Assembly (NCBI GenBank): GCA_016209605.1
Contig: JACQVS010000132.1
Location: 1-33,695, forward strand
Direction: 5' to 3'
Length of the DNA: 33,695 bases
Origin: Planctomycetota bacterium
Lineage (GTDB): Bacteria; Planctomycetota; UBA8108; JACQVS01
Below are positions 22,267 through 30,719 of this stretch, one piece after another. How positions within the stretch are numbered: the first letter of the stretch is position 1; each line of letters opens with the position of its first letter. The position numbers and the translations under genes were made by a program. The notes below the pieces were generated by a model, which worked only from the letters and a program-made list of their open reading frames with translations, did not search any database and was not told where the DNA came from.

Positions 22267-24750
22267 ATGCAACATAAAAATTGCCGTAATGGTTTGCTGG
22301 TTTTTCTCGCTGGGTTAACAGGTTGGCCTTTTGGCCAGGCCTCGCCGGGCGATTACCCTGCGGTGGAGGTCGAGGAGGAGGTGGCGCGGTGCGCCCCTCC
22401 CAATAACGGCGCCGGGCCGCTGTGGTGCTACGGCGCCCCGCTCCTGGCGCGCCAGGGGGAGGCGGTCTTCGCGAGCCTCATGGAGACCGGCGCCGGCGTG
22501 CCGCCGCTCTCCAACACCCGGCCGCGCCTTTTTCGCAAGCGGGGGGACGGCCCCTGGGAGCTGGTTTACGCGCCCGAAGGCTTCCGCCACCGGGAGCCCT
22601 GCCCCCTGGTCGGGCTGGCGGGCGGTTCGCCTGCCGGTTCAACCGGGGGCGCGCTCTTCCTTTCCATCAACCCCTCGACGGCGCCGCCCGGGACGCAGTA
22701 CGGCCCCTGCGACCCCCAGCTCCTCAAGTTCGACCTCGCCGGGGGGAGCTGGCAGCCCGAGGAGGTGAAGCCGCCCTGGCCCGCCGGCGCGACCTTCACC
22801 GACCACTCCTACCGCGGCCTCGCCGCGGACGGCGGGAGCGGCGAGATCCTCCTCCTCAACATCGACGCCCGGAAGAGCGACCAGGTCTGGTGCTTCCGCG
22901 ATGGCGCGGGGAAGTGGGCGCGCTCGGGGAGCCTGCGCTTCCCCATCCGCGCCTGCTACCCGCAAGCGGCGCTGCGGCAGCGGGCGGCGCACGTTCTCGC
23001 CATCGGCGACATCGTCGAGCCGGTCGAGGAATGGCGCCGCTACAAGAAGGAAAAAACCGGCCGCGACTGGGACTACGTCTTCCGCCGCCTCTTTTACGCC
23101 TGGAGCCCGGACCTCGCCCGGGAGGACTTCCAGCCGCCGCTCGAGATCGAAAGCCTCGAGGCCGCCGCCGGGCACATCTCGAACCTCGACCTGTGGCTGA
23201 GCGAGTCGGGGGAAGCCTACGTCCTCTACATCAAGCAGGCGGTGCAGTCGGAGCCGATGCGCGACCGCTTCTTTCCGGGAACGCCGATCCGCCGCGCCCT
23301 GGTCTGCTCGGTCTTCAAGGACGGCAAGCTCATCAAGGGGCCGCAGGCGGTGTGGGAGGGGGGCGAAGGGTCGAGCTATCTCTCCCCTGGACACGCCCGC
23401 TTTCACGCCGGCCTCCCGAACCGTTTCGGCCAGCGCCTGTTTGCCGTCTACTCGGTTCAGGGGGCGCTGGAAGGCAAGGCGATCCAGCAACTCCGCCTGC
23501 AGCCCATCCTCCCCGAGCCTGGGCCGGCGAAGACCATCCCCCTGGAGTTCCCCTTCACGTCCTTCTTCACCGCCTGCGAGCGCGGCGGCAGCGCGCCGGG
23601 TGAAACCCTCGACCTCTTCGGAGTTGCCGGGAACGGCGAGATCCTGCGCTACGCGCGCGTCCGCATTTCTTCCGCCCGACCGGCGGCGAGGGGGGCGGCG
23701 AAAAAGCTCATCGAGTTCGGCTGGGATGAGCCCGATCCAGCCTTCCTGCGCGAGCACGCCAAGGAAATGGAGGCGACCCCCTTCGATGGCTGCGTCTTCC
23801 ACATCAACTACAAGAAGGCCGATGGCGGCGCCGGCAACTTCACCTGGGAGGGGTGGGGGAAGCGGGCCTTCACCGCGGCGGAGCTCGAGCCGGCGCTCGA
23901 GGACTTGAAGGCCGCCCCCTTGACGCGCCTCCGGCACAACTTCCTGCGCTTCAACACCACGCCGGCGGATCTCGACTGGTTCGATGACTTCGCCGCCATC
24001 CTCCAGAACGCCCGGCTGGCCGCCCAGGTGGCCAGGGAGGGGAAGGCCGCGGGCCTCCTCTTCGACATCGAGCAGTACAACGCGCCGCTCTTCGACTACC
24101 GCAAGCAGCGCGACGCCAAGACCAAGCCCTGGCCGGAGTACGCCGCCCAGGTCCGGAAGCGCGGCCGCGAGGTCCTGGAGGCCTTCCAGGAGGGCTATCC
24201 GGACTTGACCGTCTTCCTCACCTTCGGCTACTCGCTGCCGTGGCATCAGTCCCGGAGCGGCAAGACCGCCAGGCCGCTCGAGGAGTGCAGCTACGGCCTC
24301 CTGGCGCCGTTTTTAGACGGCCTGGTGGAGGCTTGCCGGGGGAAGACGAGGCTGGTCGACGGCCACGAGCTTTCGTACGCTTACAAGGAGCCGGCTCAAT
24401 TCTCGCAGGCCTACCACGCCATGAGGGAGGAGGCGCTCGCCATGGTCGCCGATCCCGCCAGGTATGCCAGGGTCTTCTCCTTCGCCTTCGGGCTGTGGAT
24501 GGACCAGGACTGGCGGAGGAAAGGCTGGAGCGTCGAGAACTTCGAGAAGAACTACTTCACCCCGGCGGCTTTCCAGAAGGCCGTGGGAGCGGCCTTCGAT
24601 GAGGCCGACGAGTACGTCTGGATCTACACCGAGACGCCGCGGTGGTGGACCGCCGCGGGGAAGCCGGAGAAGCTTCCTCAGGCCTACGTCGAAGCCGTGG
24701 TCCAGGCGCGCCAGGACACCAAGGATCGATGGGGACCGGCGGAGAAGTGA
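22267..24750 (+). CDS. Exported protein with propeller-like N-terminal half and TIM-barrel-like C-terminal half
   Basis: 827 residues; the start is fixed by AAGGAGGG and a signal-like N-terminus (to about residue 25). Residues 27-50 have the acidic E-V-E-E-E-V-A-R-C segment shared with the broken copy at 12296. Residues about 55-470 contain repeated short beta-strand motifs with aromatic ends, suggestive of a propeller. From about 475 (K-K-L-I-E-F-G-W-D-E-P-D ... F-D-G-C-V-F-H) a glycosidase-like barrel is suggested by L-L-F-D-I-E-Q-Y (about 600) and a D-E-x-Y-V-W-I-Y-T-E strand near 780. Glu/Asp residues on strand ends could be catalytic, but I cannot assign a GH family. It heads a tightly spaced three-gene operon (18 bases to the next gene). 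Confidence 0.75.
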   Translation: MQHKNCRNGLLVFLAGLTGWPFGQASPGDYPAVEVEEEVARCAPPNNGAGPLWCYGAPLLARQGEAVFASLMETGAGVPPLSNTRPRLFRKRGDGPWELVYAPEGFRHREPCPLVGLAGGSPAGSTGGALFLSINPSTAPPGTQYGPCDPQLLKFDLAGGSWQPEEVKPPWPAGATFTDHSYRGLAADGGSGEILLLNIDARKSDQVWCFRDGAGKWARSGSLRFPIRACYPQAALRQRAAHVLAIGDIVEPVEEWRRYKKEKTGRDWDYVFRRLFYAWSPDLAREDFQPPLEIESLEAAAGHISNLDLWLSESGEAYVLYIKQAVQSEPMRDRFFPGTPIRRALVCSVFKDGKLIKGPQAVWEGGEGSSYLSPGHARFHAGLPNRFGQRLFAVYSVQGALEGKAIQQLRLQPILPEPGPAKTIPLEFPFTSFFTACERGGSAPGETLDLFGVAGNGEILRYARVRISSARPAARGAAKKLIEFGWDEPDPAFLREHAKEMEATPFDGCVFHINYKKADGGAGNFTWEGWGKRAFTAAELEPALEDLKAAPLTRLRHNFLRFNTTPADLDWFDDFAAILQNARLAAQVAREGKAAGLLFDIEQYNAPLFDYRKQRDAKTKPWPEYAAQVRKRGREVLEAFQEGYPDLTVFLTFGYSLPWHQSRSGKTARPLEECSYGLLAPFLDGLVEACRGKTRLVDGHELSYAYKEPAQFSQAYHAMREEALAMVADPARYARVFSFAFGLWMDQDWRRKGWSVENFEKNYFTPAAFQKAVGAAFDEADEYVWIYTETPRWWTAAGKPEKLPQAYVEAVVQARQDTKDRWGPAEK

Positions 24751-24768
24751 GCGTCAGGAGGAACTTGG

Positions 24769-26301
24769 ATGATGAAACTTGGCGGATTTCCGGCGTTTGC
24801 GGGCCTTCTGGTATTTGGTGTTTACATATCCCTCGCCGCCCAGGAGCCCGGCGGCGCCGCCGCGCCCTTCAAGGCGGGCTTCGCCGAGCGCGACATCACG
24901 CCCGAGGCCGGCTCCGAGATGCCGGGAAACTACGGCAAGGTCTACGGCCGCAGCATCCACGATCCCTGCAAGGTGCGCGCCGCGGTGTTTGACGATGGCC
25001 GGAAGCGAGTTGCCTTGGTGGGGATCGACGCGCTGGTCGCCCCACGGCCCCTGGTCATCGAAGCGCGCCGGCTGATCCGGGAGCGCCGCGGCCTTCCGCC
25101 CGAGGCGGTGCTGGTGGGGGCGTCGCACTCCCACTCGTCGGGGCCCGTGGCCATGACGCTGCCGGGCGAATACGACCACGCTTCCCCTCTGGTTCAGAAG
25201 CTCGCCTATGAGTTTTCCTCCTCCGCCGACAACGCCTACCTGAAGCGCGTCGCCGCCGAGATCGCCGAGGCCGTCTGCCAGGCGGACGAAAAGAAGGTCG
25301 AGGCGCGCTTGAGCTTCGGCTCGGGCCGCGAGGACCAGGTCTCCTTTAATCGCCGCCTGCGCATGAAATGCGGCCTCACCTTCACCCATCCCGGCCGCGG
25401 CAATCCCGACATCCTCGGCTACGCCGCGCCCATCGATCCGGAGGTGGGCGTGATCGGCGCCTGGGACCGAGACGGCCGCCTGATCGGCTGCATCGTCAAC
25501 TTCGCCTGCCACGCCACCAGCAGCCCGGGCGGCTTCTCCGCCAACTGGATCTACTACATGGAAAAAACCATCCGCGGCGCCATGGGAGCCGATGCGCCGG
25601 TGGTTTTTTTGCAGGGGGCCTGCGGCGACATCACCCCTGAAGACAACCTCAGCTTCCACGCCTCCATGCCCGGCGAAAAGCAGGCGAAGTTCGTCGGCGG
25701 CCGCGTCGGCGCCGAGGCGGTGAAGGTCCTCTTGACCGCCGAGGCCGGCAGCGCGGTTCCGGTCGACTTCCGGTCCAAGGTGTGGAAGATCCGGCGCCGC
25801 ATTCCCAGCCCGGAGCGCGTCCAGAAGTGCCTGGAGATCGCCCAGAAGACCGAGCAGGAGATGGGTCACACCGAGTGGATCTTCGCCAAGGAGATCCTGC
25901 TCCTCGACGCCTCGATCCGGAAGAGCCCGGAGGTCGAGGTGGAGGCGCAGGCGGTCCAGGTGGGGCCGGCGGTCTTCATCTCGAACCCCGCCGAGTATTT
26001 CGTCGACTTCGGCCTGGAGCTGAAAAAGCGCAGCAACTTCAAGTTCACCTGGCCGGTGGAGCTGGCCAACGGCTGCGTCGGCTACGTGCCGACGGAGGAG
26101 GCCCTCGGCCCGAGCGGCGGCGGTTACGAGACCCGCCTCACCAGCTACAGCAATCTCGAGCCCACCGCCGGCCGGCAGTTCCTCGAGGCCGGACTCGAGC
26201 TGGCGGGTTCGATGAAGCCCGGCCCGGCCTTCGAACCGCCGCGAGCGCCTCCCTTCAAGGCCCCGTGGTCCTACGGCAACGTGCCGCCGGAGCTGAAGTG
26301 A
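24769..26301 (+). CDS. Secreted neutral/alkaline ceramidase-like hydrolase
   Basis: 510 residues with a signal peptide (to about 25) and a strong ribosome site (AGGAGG). Family marks of the neutral/alkaline non-lysosomal ceramidase group are F-A-E-R-D-I-T-P (about 40), the zinc-site segment G-A-S-H-S-H-S-S-G-P (about 117-126), N-F-A-C-H-A-T-S (about 243-250) and Q-G-A-C-G-D-I-T-P (about 282). The protein is shorter than classic ceramidases (about 650-700 residues) and lacks their C-terminal domain. Such short forms are common in planctomycetes and their substrate is not established. It lies between the barrel protein and the haem dehydrogenase in one operon, so a shared extracytoplasmic degradation role is likely. 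Confidence 0.85.
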   Translation: MMKLGGFPAFAGLLVFGVYISLAAQEPGGAAAPFKAGFAERDITPEAGSEMPGNYGKVYGRSIHDPCKVRAAVFDDGRKRVALVGIDALVAPRPLVIEARRLIRERRGLPPEAVLVGASHSHSSGPVAMTLPGEYDHASPLVQKLAYEFSSSADNAYLKRVAAEIAEAVCQADEKKVEARLSFGSGREDQVSFNRRLRMKCGLTFTHPGRGNPDILGYAAPIDPEVGVIGAWDRDGRLIGCIVNFACHATSSPGGFSANWIYYMEKTIRGAMGADAPVVFLQGACGDITPEDNLSFHASMPGEKQAKFVGGRVGAEAVKVLLTAEAGSAVPVDFRSKVWKIRRRIPSPERVQKCLEIAQKTEQEMGHTEWIFAKEILLLDASIRKSPEVEVEAQAVQVGPAVFISNPAEYFVDFGLELKKRSNFKFTWPVELANGCVGYVPTEEALGPSGGGYETRLTSYSNLEPTAGRQFLEAGLELAGSMKPGPAFEPPRAPPFKAPWSYGNVPPELK

Positions 26302-26310
26302 GGAGCGATC

Positions 26311-29223
26311 ATGGGAAATGGCGGCGCGCTGCTCTATCTCCTTGCGGAAATCCTGGCTCAAGGGGCCGCCGGCGGCCCGCTCGCGCCGGAGGAGGCGCTG
26401 CGCTCCTTCCAGCTCGAGCCGGGCCTGCGGATCGAGCTGGTCGCCTGCGAGCCGCTGGTGGTCGACCCGGTCGCCCTCGCCTTCGACGAGCGCGGCCGGC
26501 TGTACGCCGCCGAGAACCGCGATTATCCCACCGGGCCGGGGGCGGGGATGCCGCCGGGGGGCCGGATCGCCCTGCTCGAGGATCTCGATGGCGACGGCCG
26601 CTTCGAAAAGCGGACCGATTTTGCCGCCGGCTTGACCTTTCCCAATGGCCTCTTGCCGTGGAAGGGCGGCCTCCTGGTCACCTGCGCCCCCGACCTGCTT
26701 TACCTGAAGGACGCCGATGGCGATGGCCGGGCCGACACGCGCCAGGTGCTGCTCACCGGCTTCTCGACGGGAGGCAGCACGCAATTGCGCGCGAGCCATC
26801 CCACCCTGGGACCCGACGGCTGGATTTACCTCACCAGCGGTTTGACCGGCGGCAAGGTCGTTTGTCCCGATCGCCCGGAGCGCCCGGCGCTCGAGACGCG
26901 GGAGGACGTGCGCTTCCATCCCGAGACCCTGGAATGCGAGGCGGCGGGCGGGGGGGGGCAGTTCGGCTTGACCTTCGACGACTTCGGCCGCCGCTTTGTC
27001 TGCTACAACCGCGTCCAGGTGCAGCACGTGGTCTTGAGCCCGCGCGCCTTGAAGCGCAATCCTTACCTGGCCTTCTCGGAGACGCTCCAGGACTGCCCGG
27101 ACCTCGAGGCCAATCCGCTCCTCCGCGGCGGCGGCGGCGCGGCGCGCCTCTATCCCATCAGCGCCAACATCACCACCGCCGACTCGCACGTCGGCACCTT
27201 CACGGCGGCCTGTGGAGTGCTGATTTACCGGGGCGTGGCGCTGCCGGAAGAGTACCGCGGCTGCGCCTTCTCCTGCGACCCCACCGGCAACCTCGTCCAC
27301 TACGACCGGCTCGATCCGGACGGCGCCACCTTCGCCGCGCGGCGCGTCCGGGACAAGGTCGAGTTCCTGGCCTCGAGGGATGACTGGTTCCGCCCGGTTT
27401 TCCTTGGAAACGGGCCCGATGGGGCGCTCTACGTCTGCGACATATACCGGAAGACCATCGAGCACCCCGACTACCTGCCGGAGGAGATCCGCAAGCGCGC
27501 CGACTTCGAGAGCGGCAAGGGCCTGGGGCGGATCTACCGCGTCACCGGCGAAAAAATCGGCGCCGGCGCTCGGGTCAAGTCGCCGGCGCCGCAGGGCGCT
27601 GCCATCGACGAGCTGGTCCTTGGCCTCGAGCATCCCGAGGGCTGGCAGCGCGATGCCGCCTTCCGGCTCCTGGTCGAGCGCCGGGACAAGACGGCCATCC
27701 CGCTCTTGAAGGCGGCCCTCAAGAAGCCGCTCTCCGCCGCCAGTATGGCCGCGGCGCTGTTCGCGCTCGAGGTTCTGGACGGGCTGGAGGAGGAGATCAT
27801 CCGGAAAGCCATGGAGAGCAAAGTTCCGCAAGTGCGGGAGGTCGCGGCGCGGCTGTGCGAACCTTATCTCTCCTCCTCCGGCAAGCTGGCGCGGCTGGCG
27901 CGCACTAGGGATGTTTACGCGCGCGTTCGCTTCCAGTGCGCCCTGGCCCTGGGAAGCGCGAGCGGCGAGCTGGCAGTCGCCTGCTTGTCTCAGATCGCTG
28001 CGCGCGACGCCAACGACCGTTGGATCCGCGCTGCCGTGCTCAGCTCGGCGGGCGGCCGGGAAGGGGAGCTGCTGGAGCAGCTTCTCCGCTCCCCCGATCT
28101 GAGCCGCCCCGGCTTCCTGCTCCTCCTCGCCGAGCTGGGAAAAATGGTGGGGACGAGAGCTCAGGATGCGGATCTGGCGGGGGCGCTCAGGAAGCTGCTG
28201 GAGATGAGCGCTCCGGCCGAGGGAAGCTGCCGCATCGCCTTGCTGAACGGCTTCGCCTCGAGCGCCCGCGGGCGCGGAGAGGGCTCCGGACTCGCGAGCC
28301 TCGCCGGTGCCGGCGCGGGGCCGCAGCTCGAGGCGATGCTTGAGCAAGCCATGGCCCAGGCCGCCGATGCCAAGGAGGCCGTGCCACTCCGGATTAACGC
28401 CATCTCCTTCCTCGCGCACGCGAGCCCGGAGAAGGTCCTTCCGGCCTTGCTCGCCCTTCTCGACTCGAAGGAGCCGGCGGAGCTGAGGATTGCGGCGGTG
28501 AGGGCGCTGGGGGAGTTGAAGGACGCGGGCGCCGCCAGGGAGCTGCTCGTCCCAGAGCGCTGGAAGGCCTACCCGCCGCCGCTCCGGAACGCGGCGCTGG
28601 CGGCGGTCCTGTCCCACGAGGTTCATTTGCCGGGCCTGCTCCAGGCCGTCGAGGATGGGACCGTTCCCGCCGGCGCCGTCGAGGCGGCTCGGCGGGGTCA
28701 GCTCCTCCAGCACCAGAAAGAATCCATCCGCCGGCGCGCCGAGAAGCTTTTCAAGTCGCCCGGCCCTGGCGACCGCAGGAAGGTTTACGAGGAATACAAG
28801 CCGGTCCTGGCCTTGAAGCCCGCCCCGGCGAACGGCCGCGAGGTCTTCAAGCGCCTCTGCGCCCAGTGCCATCGCCTCGACCGCGAGGGAGTGCCGGTCG
28901 GCCCCGACCTCTTCGACATCCGCAGCCAGCCCAAGGAGTCGATCCTCCTCCACCTCCTCGTTCCTGAGTACGAGATGCTCCCCGGATTCACCGGCTACCT
29001 GGTCCAGACCCGTGACGGCCGCTCGCTCACCGGGCTCATCTCTTCCGAGACGCCGGCGAGCATCACCCTCCGCCAGGCGCAAGGGATCGAGGAGACCATC
29101 CTGCGCCAGAACATCGCCAGCCTCGTCTCGAGCAACCTCTCCCTCATGCCCCAGGAGCTGGAAAAGAGCATGACCCACCAGGAGCTGGCGGACCTGCTCG
29201 CGTATCTCAAGGGGGAGAGCTGA
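26311..29223 (+). CDS. PVC-type membrane-associated dehydrogenase: propeller, HEAT repeats and CxxCH haem domain
   Basis: 970 residues. The start ATG 26311 follows GAGGAG and lies nine bases after the previous stop. Residues about 25-420 form the soluble-dehydrogenase-like propeller typical of PVC bacteria (D-P-V-A-L-A-F-D-E-R-G-R-L-Y, E-D-L-D-G-D-G-R-F, F-L-G-N-G-P-D-G-A-L-Y-V-C-D). Residues about 430-830 are alpha-helical HEAT-like repeats. The C-terminus has a single c-type haem site, L-C-A-Q-C-H (about 849-854), and the closing E-L-A-D-L-L-A-Y-L-K. This three-part build is characteristic of Planctomycetota/Verrucomicrobiota proteins thought to oxidise sugars or other alcohols outside the cytoplasm and pass electrons to haem. 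The actual substrate is unknown. Confidence 0.9.
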   Translation: MGNGGALLYLLAEILAQGAAGGPLAPEEALRSFQLEPGLRIELVACEPLVVDPVALAFDERGRLYAAENRDYPTGPGAGMPPGGRIALLEDLDGDGRFEKRTDFAAGLTFPNGLLPWKGGLLVTCAPDLLYLKDADGDGRADTRQVLLTGFSTGGSTQLRASHPTLGPDGWIYLTSGLTGGKVVCPDRPERPALETREDVRFHPETLECEAAGGGGQFGLTFDDFGRRFVCYNRVQVQHVVLSPRALKRNPYLAFSETLQDCPDLEANPLLRGGGGAARLYPISANITTADSHVGTFTAACGVLIYRGVALPEEYRGCAFSCDPTGNLVHYDRLDPDGATFAARRVRDKVEFLASRDDWFRPVFLGNGPDGALYVCDIYRKTIEHPDYLPEEIRKRADFESGKGLGRIYRVTGEKIGAGARVKSPAPQGAAIDELVLGLEHPEGWQRDAAFRLLVERRDKTAIPLLKAALKKPLSAASMAAALFALEVLDGLEEEIIRKAMESKVPQVREVAARLCEPYLSSSGKLARLARTRDVYARVRFQCALALGSASGELAVACLSQIAARDANDRWIRAAVLSSAGGREGELLEQLLRSPDLSRPGFLLLLAELGKMVGTRAQDADLAGALRKLLEMSAPAEGSCRIALLNGFASSARGRGEGSGLASLAGAGAGPQLEAMLEQAMAQAADAKEAVPLRINAISFLAHASPEKVLPALLALLDSKEPAELRIAAVRALGELKDAGAARELLVPERWKAYPPPLRNAALAAVLSHEVHLPGLLQAVEDGTVPAGAVEAARRGQLLQHQKESIRRRAEKLFKSPGPGDRRKVYEEYKPVLALKPAPANGREVFKRLCAQCHRLDREGVPVGPDLFDIRSQPKESILLHLLVPEYEMLPGFTGYLVQTRDGRSLTGLISSETPASITLRQAQGIEETILRQNIASLVSSNLSLMPQELEKSMTHQELADLLAYLKGES

Positions 29224-29623
29224 AGGCTCATTGGCGAGACCTCGTTGTTGAAAAGGCAAACCTCCTGGATTATCATTCGCCCCATGCCTGGTCGCTACCG
29301 CTCCTTCAAAGCGCCTTTCACCTGAATTTCCGCCAACAAAAGGGCTTGAGTGTCGGTTTGATGGCTTCGAGCGCCTCGAGCATCAAATAAAGACAACAGG
29401 TCCTCCTGCCCCGGTTCTGAGGGTAGCGCTTATCCACTGGAGAGAGCGGTTCATGGCATTCGCATGCCTCCCGCGATAGACGCCTTTCTCGGCAGCTTTG
29501 AGATCAAGGCTTGCCGATTTCCCTTTTGACCGAACTCTCCGGAACTCCCTGACAGTAATTTCAACTCGCCGGCGACAGCCAGTTGGAGTTGTTGTTTGAG
29601 GAGCGGATCGACTTTTAGATTCT
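29224..29623. other. Intergenic stretch without a recognisable gene
   Basis: About 400 bases between the dehydrogenase gene and the tRNA. A minus-strand frame (29383-29682) stays open but runs through the tRNA and has no recognisable motif or ribosome site. No terminator hairpin with a T-run, repeat or clear promoter was found. A weak TTGTTT/TTAGAT pair just before the tRNA is positioned too close to its 5' end to be convincing. Confidence 0.5.
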
Positions 29624-29716
29624 GGCCGGTAAAGGGAACTGGCGTTCCCCGTGGATTGCAAATCCACAGGACAGCCCATCATAAGCTGTTGCTGGGTTCG
29701 ATTCCCAGGCCGGCCT
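29624..29716 (+). tRNA. Noncanonical tRNA, anticodon GCA (Cys), with selenocysteine-tRNA-like D arm and long variable arm
   Basis: A full cloverleaf can be drawn. The acceptor stem is 7 bp (29624-29630 with 29709-29715, last pair T-G). The D arm has six pairs and a 4-base loop (GGGAAC-TGGC-GTTCCC, 29634-29649). The anticodon arm is GTGGA-TTGCAAA-TCCAC (29651-29667), giving GCA. The variable arm is long, 24 bases with a 5-bp stem (ACAGC/GCTGT, 29671-29689), and the T arm is canonical (CTGGG-TTCGATT-CCCAG, 29692-29708). The base after the acceptor is T (U73), the main identity base for cysteinyl-tRNA synthetase. CCA is not encoded. Ordinary tRNA-Cys has a short variable loop and a 3-4 bp D stem. 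The 6/4 D arm and one-base link to the anticodon stem are those of bacterial tRNA-Sec, but its 8-bp acceptor and G73 are absent. It could charge Cys, act in recoding, or be non-functional. Confidence 0.8.
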
Positions 29717-29789
29717 TACCTGCTTCTCCTGTGACCGCAAGGCGGGCGATACCGGGAGCCATCGCGGCGGAAGCGAAATAATTTTCCTC

Positions 29790-29912
29790 CGCAGTTGTCC
29801 AAAAATTCTGGTAAAATTTCACTCTCCTCCAGCAGCCCTTCCAGCTTGTCGGTGACTGCTTCCGCCATGAAGAGCTGGCGCTTGATGTTTTCGCCCAACA
29901 ATTCTAGCTGCG
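29790..29912 (-). pseudogene. Fragment of a paralogue of the coiled-coil membrane protein at 30840-31622
   Basis: The minus strand encodes I-K-R-Q-L-F-M-A-E-A-V-T-D-K-L-E-G-L-L-E, matching L-K-R-Q-L-Y-L-A-E-A ... K-L-D-D-L-L-E in the intact protein (about residues 183-205). The frame has no start with a ribosome site and degenerates before the tRNA. It sits immediately after the HEPN stop codon. It is a leftover of a second copy whose remainder is missing. Confidence 0.55.
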
Positions 29913-29915
29913 TCT

Positions 29916-30299
29916 CTATGGAAACTGGCCTAAATACTGTTCAGCTAATTTAACAAATTCCTCAGCACGCTTGATTTGCTCCAAGGCTTGTGCCTGCGTC
30001 AAGCCAGGACCAGCATCGTAATCACCTACGTTGCGAGCCTCCTGGGCTTCAATCAAATAACGATGAAAATTTGCCGGTATGGTGCCGGTTTTTGCAAATT
30101 TCTGCCCAAATGCAGCAATAACAGCGGAATGCTTTGAGTAAGTCTCGCCTGCCTGCAGAAGGAACGATTCTACAGCATAAAGCATAGTGTAATAGGCCCG
30201 TGAAACAGCGAAATCAAAAAGTCCTTCATCGGCTAGCACTCTTGCGCCTCTCAAGCTGTCTTTGGCCTTTTTTAACAAGGCGATCTGCTCGGGATTCAA
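29916..30299 (-). CDS. HEPN-domain protein (toxin of a HEPN/MNT pair)
   Basis: 127 residues starting at TTG 30299 with a good ribosome site (AAGGAG). It overlaps the upstream MNT gene by four bases. The small all-helical protein has the family motif S-R-A-Y-Y-T-M-L-Y-A (about 33-42) and the proposed RNase active-site pattern A-R-N-V-G-D-Y-D (about 90-97, R-N-x-x-D-Y form). In HEPN/MNT systems the HEPN protein is a ribonuclease toxin held inactive by the nucleotidyltransferase. The pair is more AT-rich than its surroundings, which fits recent acquisition. Assignment is from motif plus gene pairing. Confidence 0.87.
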   Translation of the reverse strand: MNPEQIALLKKAKDSLRGARVLADEGLFDFAVSRAYYTMLYAVESFLLQAGETYSKHSAVIAAFGQKFAKTGTIPANFHRYLIEAQEARNVGDYDAGPGLTQAQALEQIKRAEEFVKLAEQYLGQFP

Positions 30300-30616
30300 A
30301 GACTCACTCCTTCTTTTCGAACATTTTGTAATAGCGGGCTGTGCTCATTTTCAAAACGGTCGGACGAGATGAACACACAAGAGATGACCTTATCATATTT
30401 GAGTGACAGATCCGTGACTAATTGCCCCGTTCTGGCGATTTCTTCCCCGGGACTGACATTTCCGCTGAGCACCACCAAAACATCCACGTCTGAACCATCA
30501 GTTGAATCACCTCTTGCTTGCGATCCATAAAGCAGCAACCGATTTAAACTCGGGCCATAGAGTTTTTCCAGGGCATGGCGCAACTCTGTGAGCATCTGGA
30601 GAATTTTGGGATTCAT
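30296..30616 (-). CDS. MNT nucleotidyltransferase (antitoxin of a HEPN/MNT pair)
   Basis: 106 residues with the minimal nucleotidyltransferase signature L-L-Y-G-S-Q-A-R-G-D ... G-S-D-V-D-V-L-V (about residues 28-48), containing the GSx10DxD metal-binding pattern. MNT antitoxins of this class bind, and in studied cases AMPylate, the partner HEPN toxin. Order (MNT first, then HEPN, four-base overlap) is the standard arrangement. The start ATG 30616 has little ribosome-site signal. GC content is low relative to the flanks. Confidence 0.88.
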   Translation of the reverse strand: MNPKILQMLTELRHALEKLYGPSLNRLLLYGSQARGDSTDGSDVDVLVVLSGNVSPGEEIARTGQLVTDLSLKYDKVISCVFISSDRFENEHSPLLQNVRKEGVSL

Positions 30617-30719
30617 TTATCTATTTGACCAATTCTATCGGGTTTTTTCCGCAAGCTTAATCCAGCCAGGGCTTTTTTTCAAGCCTGATGCTTGTTTCAC
30701 GAGAATCCTTTGGGATTGA

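Noticed and set aside
24754..29259. Very long minus-strand open frame (about 1,500 codons) opposite the ceramidase/dehydrogenase genes
   Set aside because: It is antisense to two well-supported genes, is rich in Arg/Gly/Ala/Glu as expected from GC-rich complementary codons, and shows no domain or ribosome site.
29383..29682. Minus-strand frame of 99 codons upstream of and through the tRNA
   Set aside because: It overlaps the tRNA, has no ribosome site and no recognisable family.
29716..29901. 61-codon minus-strand frame taken as a small gene
   Set aside because: Only its first part resembles the coiled-coil membrane protein; the rest degenerates into Arg-rich sequence. Treated as a fragment instead.
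30640..30700. GGCTT-TTTTTC-AAGCC and nearby short inverted repeats as a terminator
   Set aside because: The stem is only 5 bp, the T-run lies inside the loop, and there is no gene end in the right direction.
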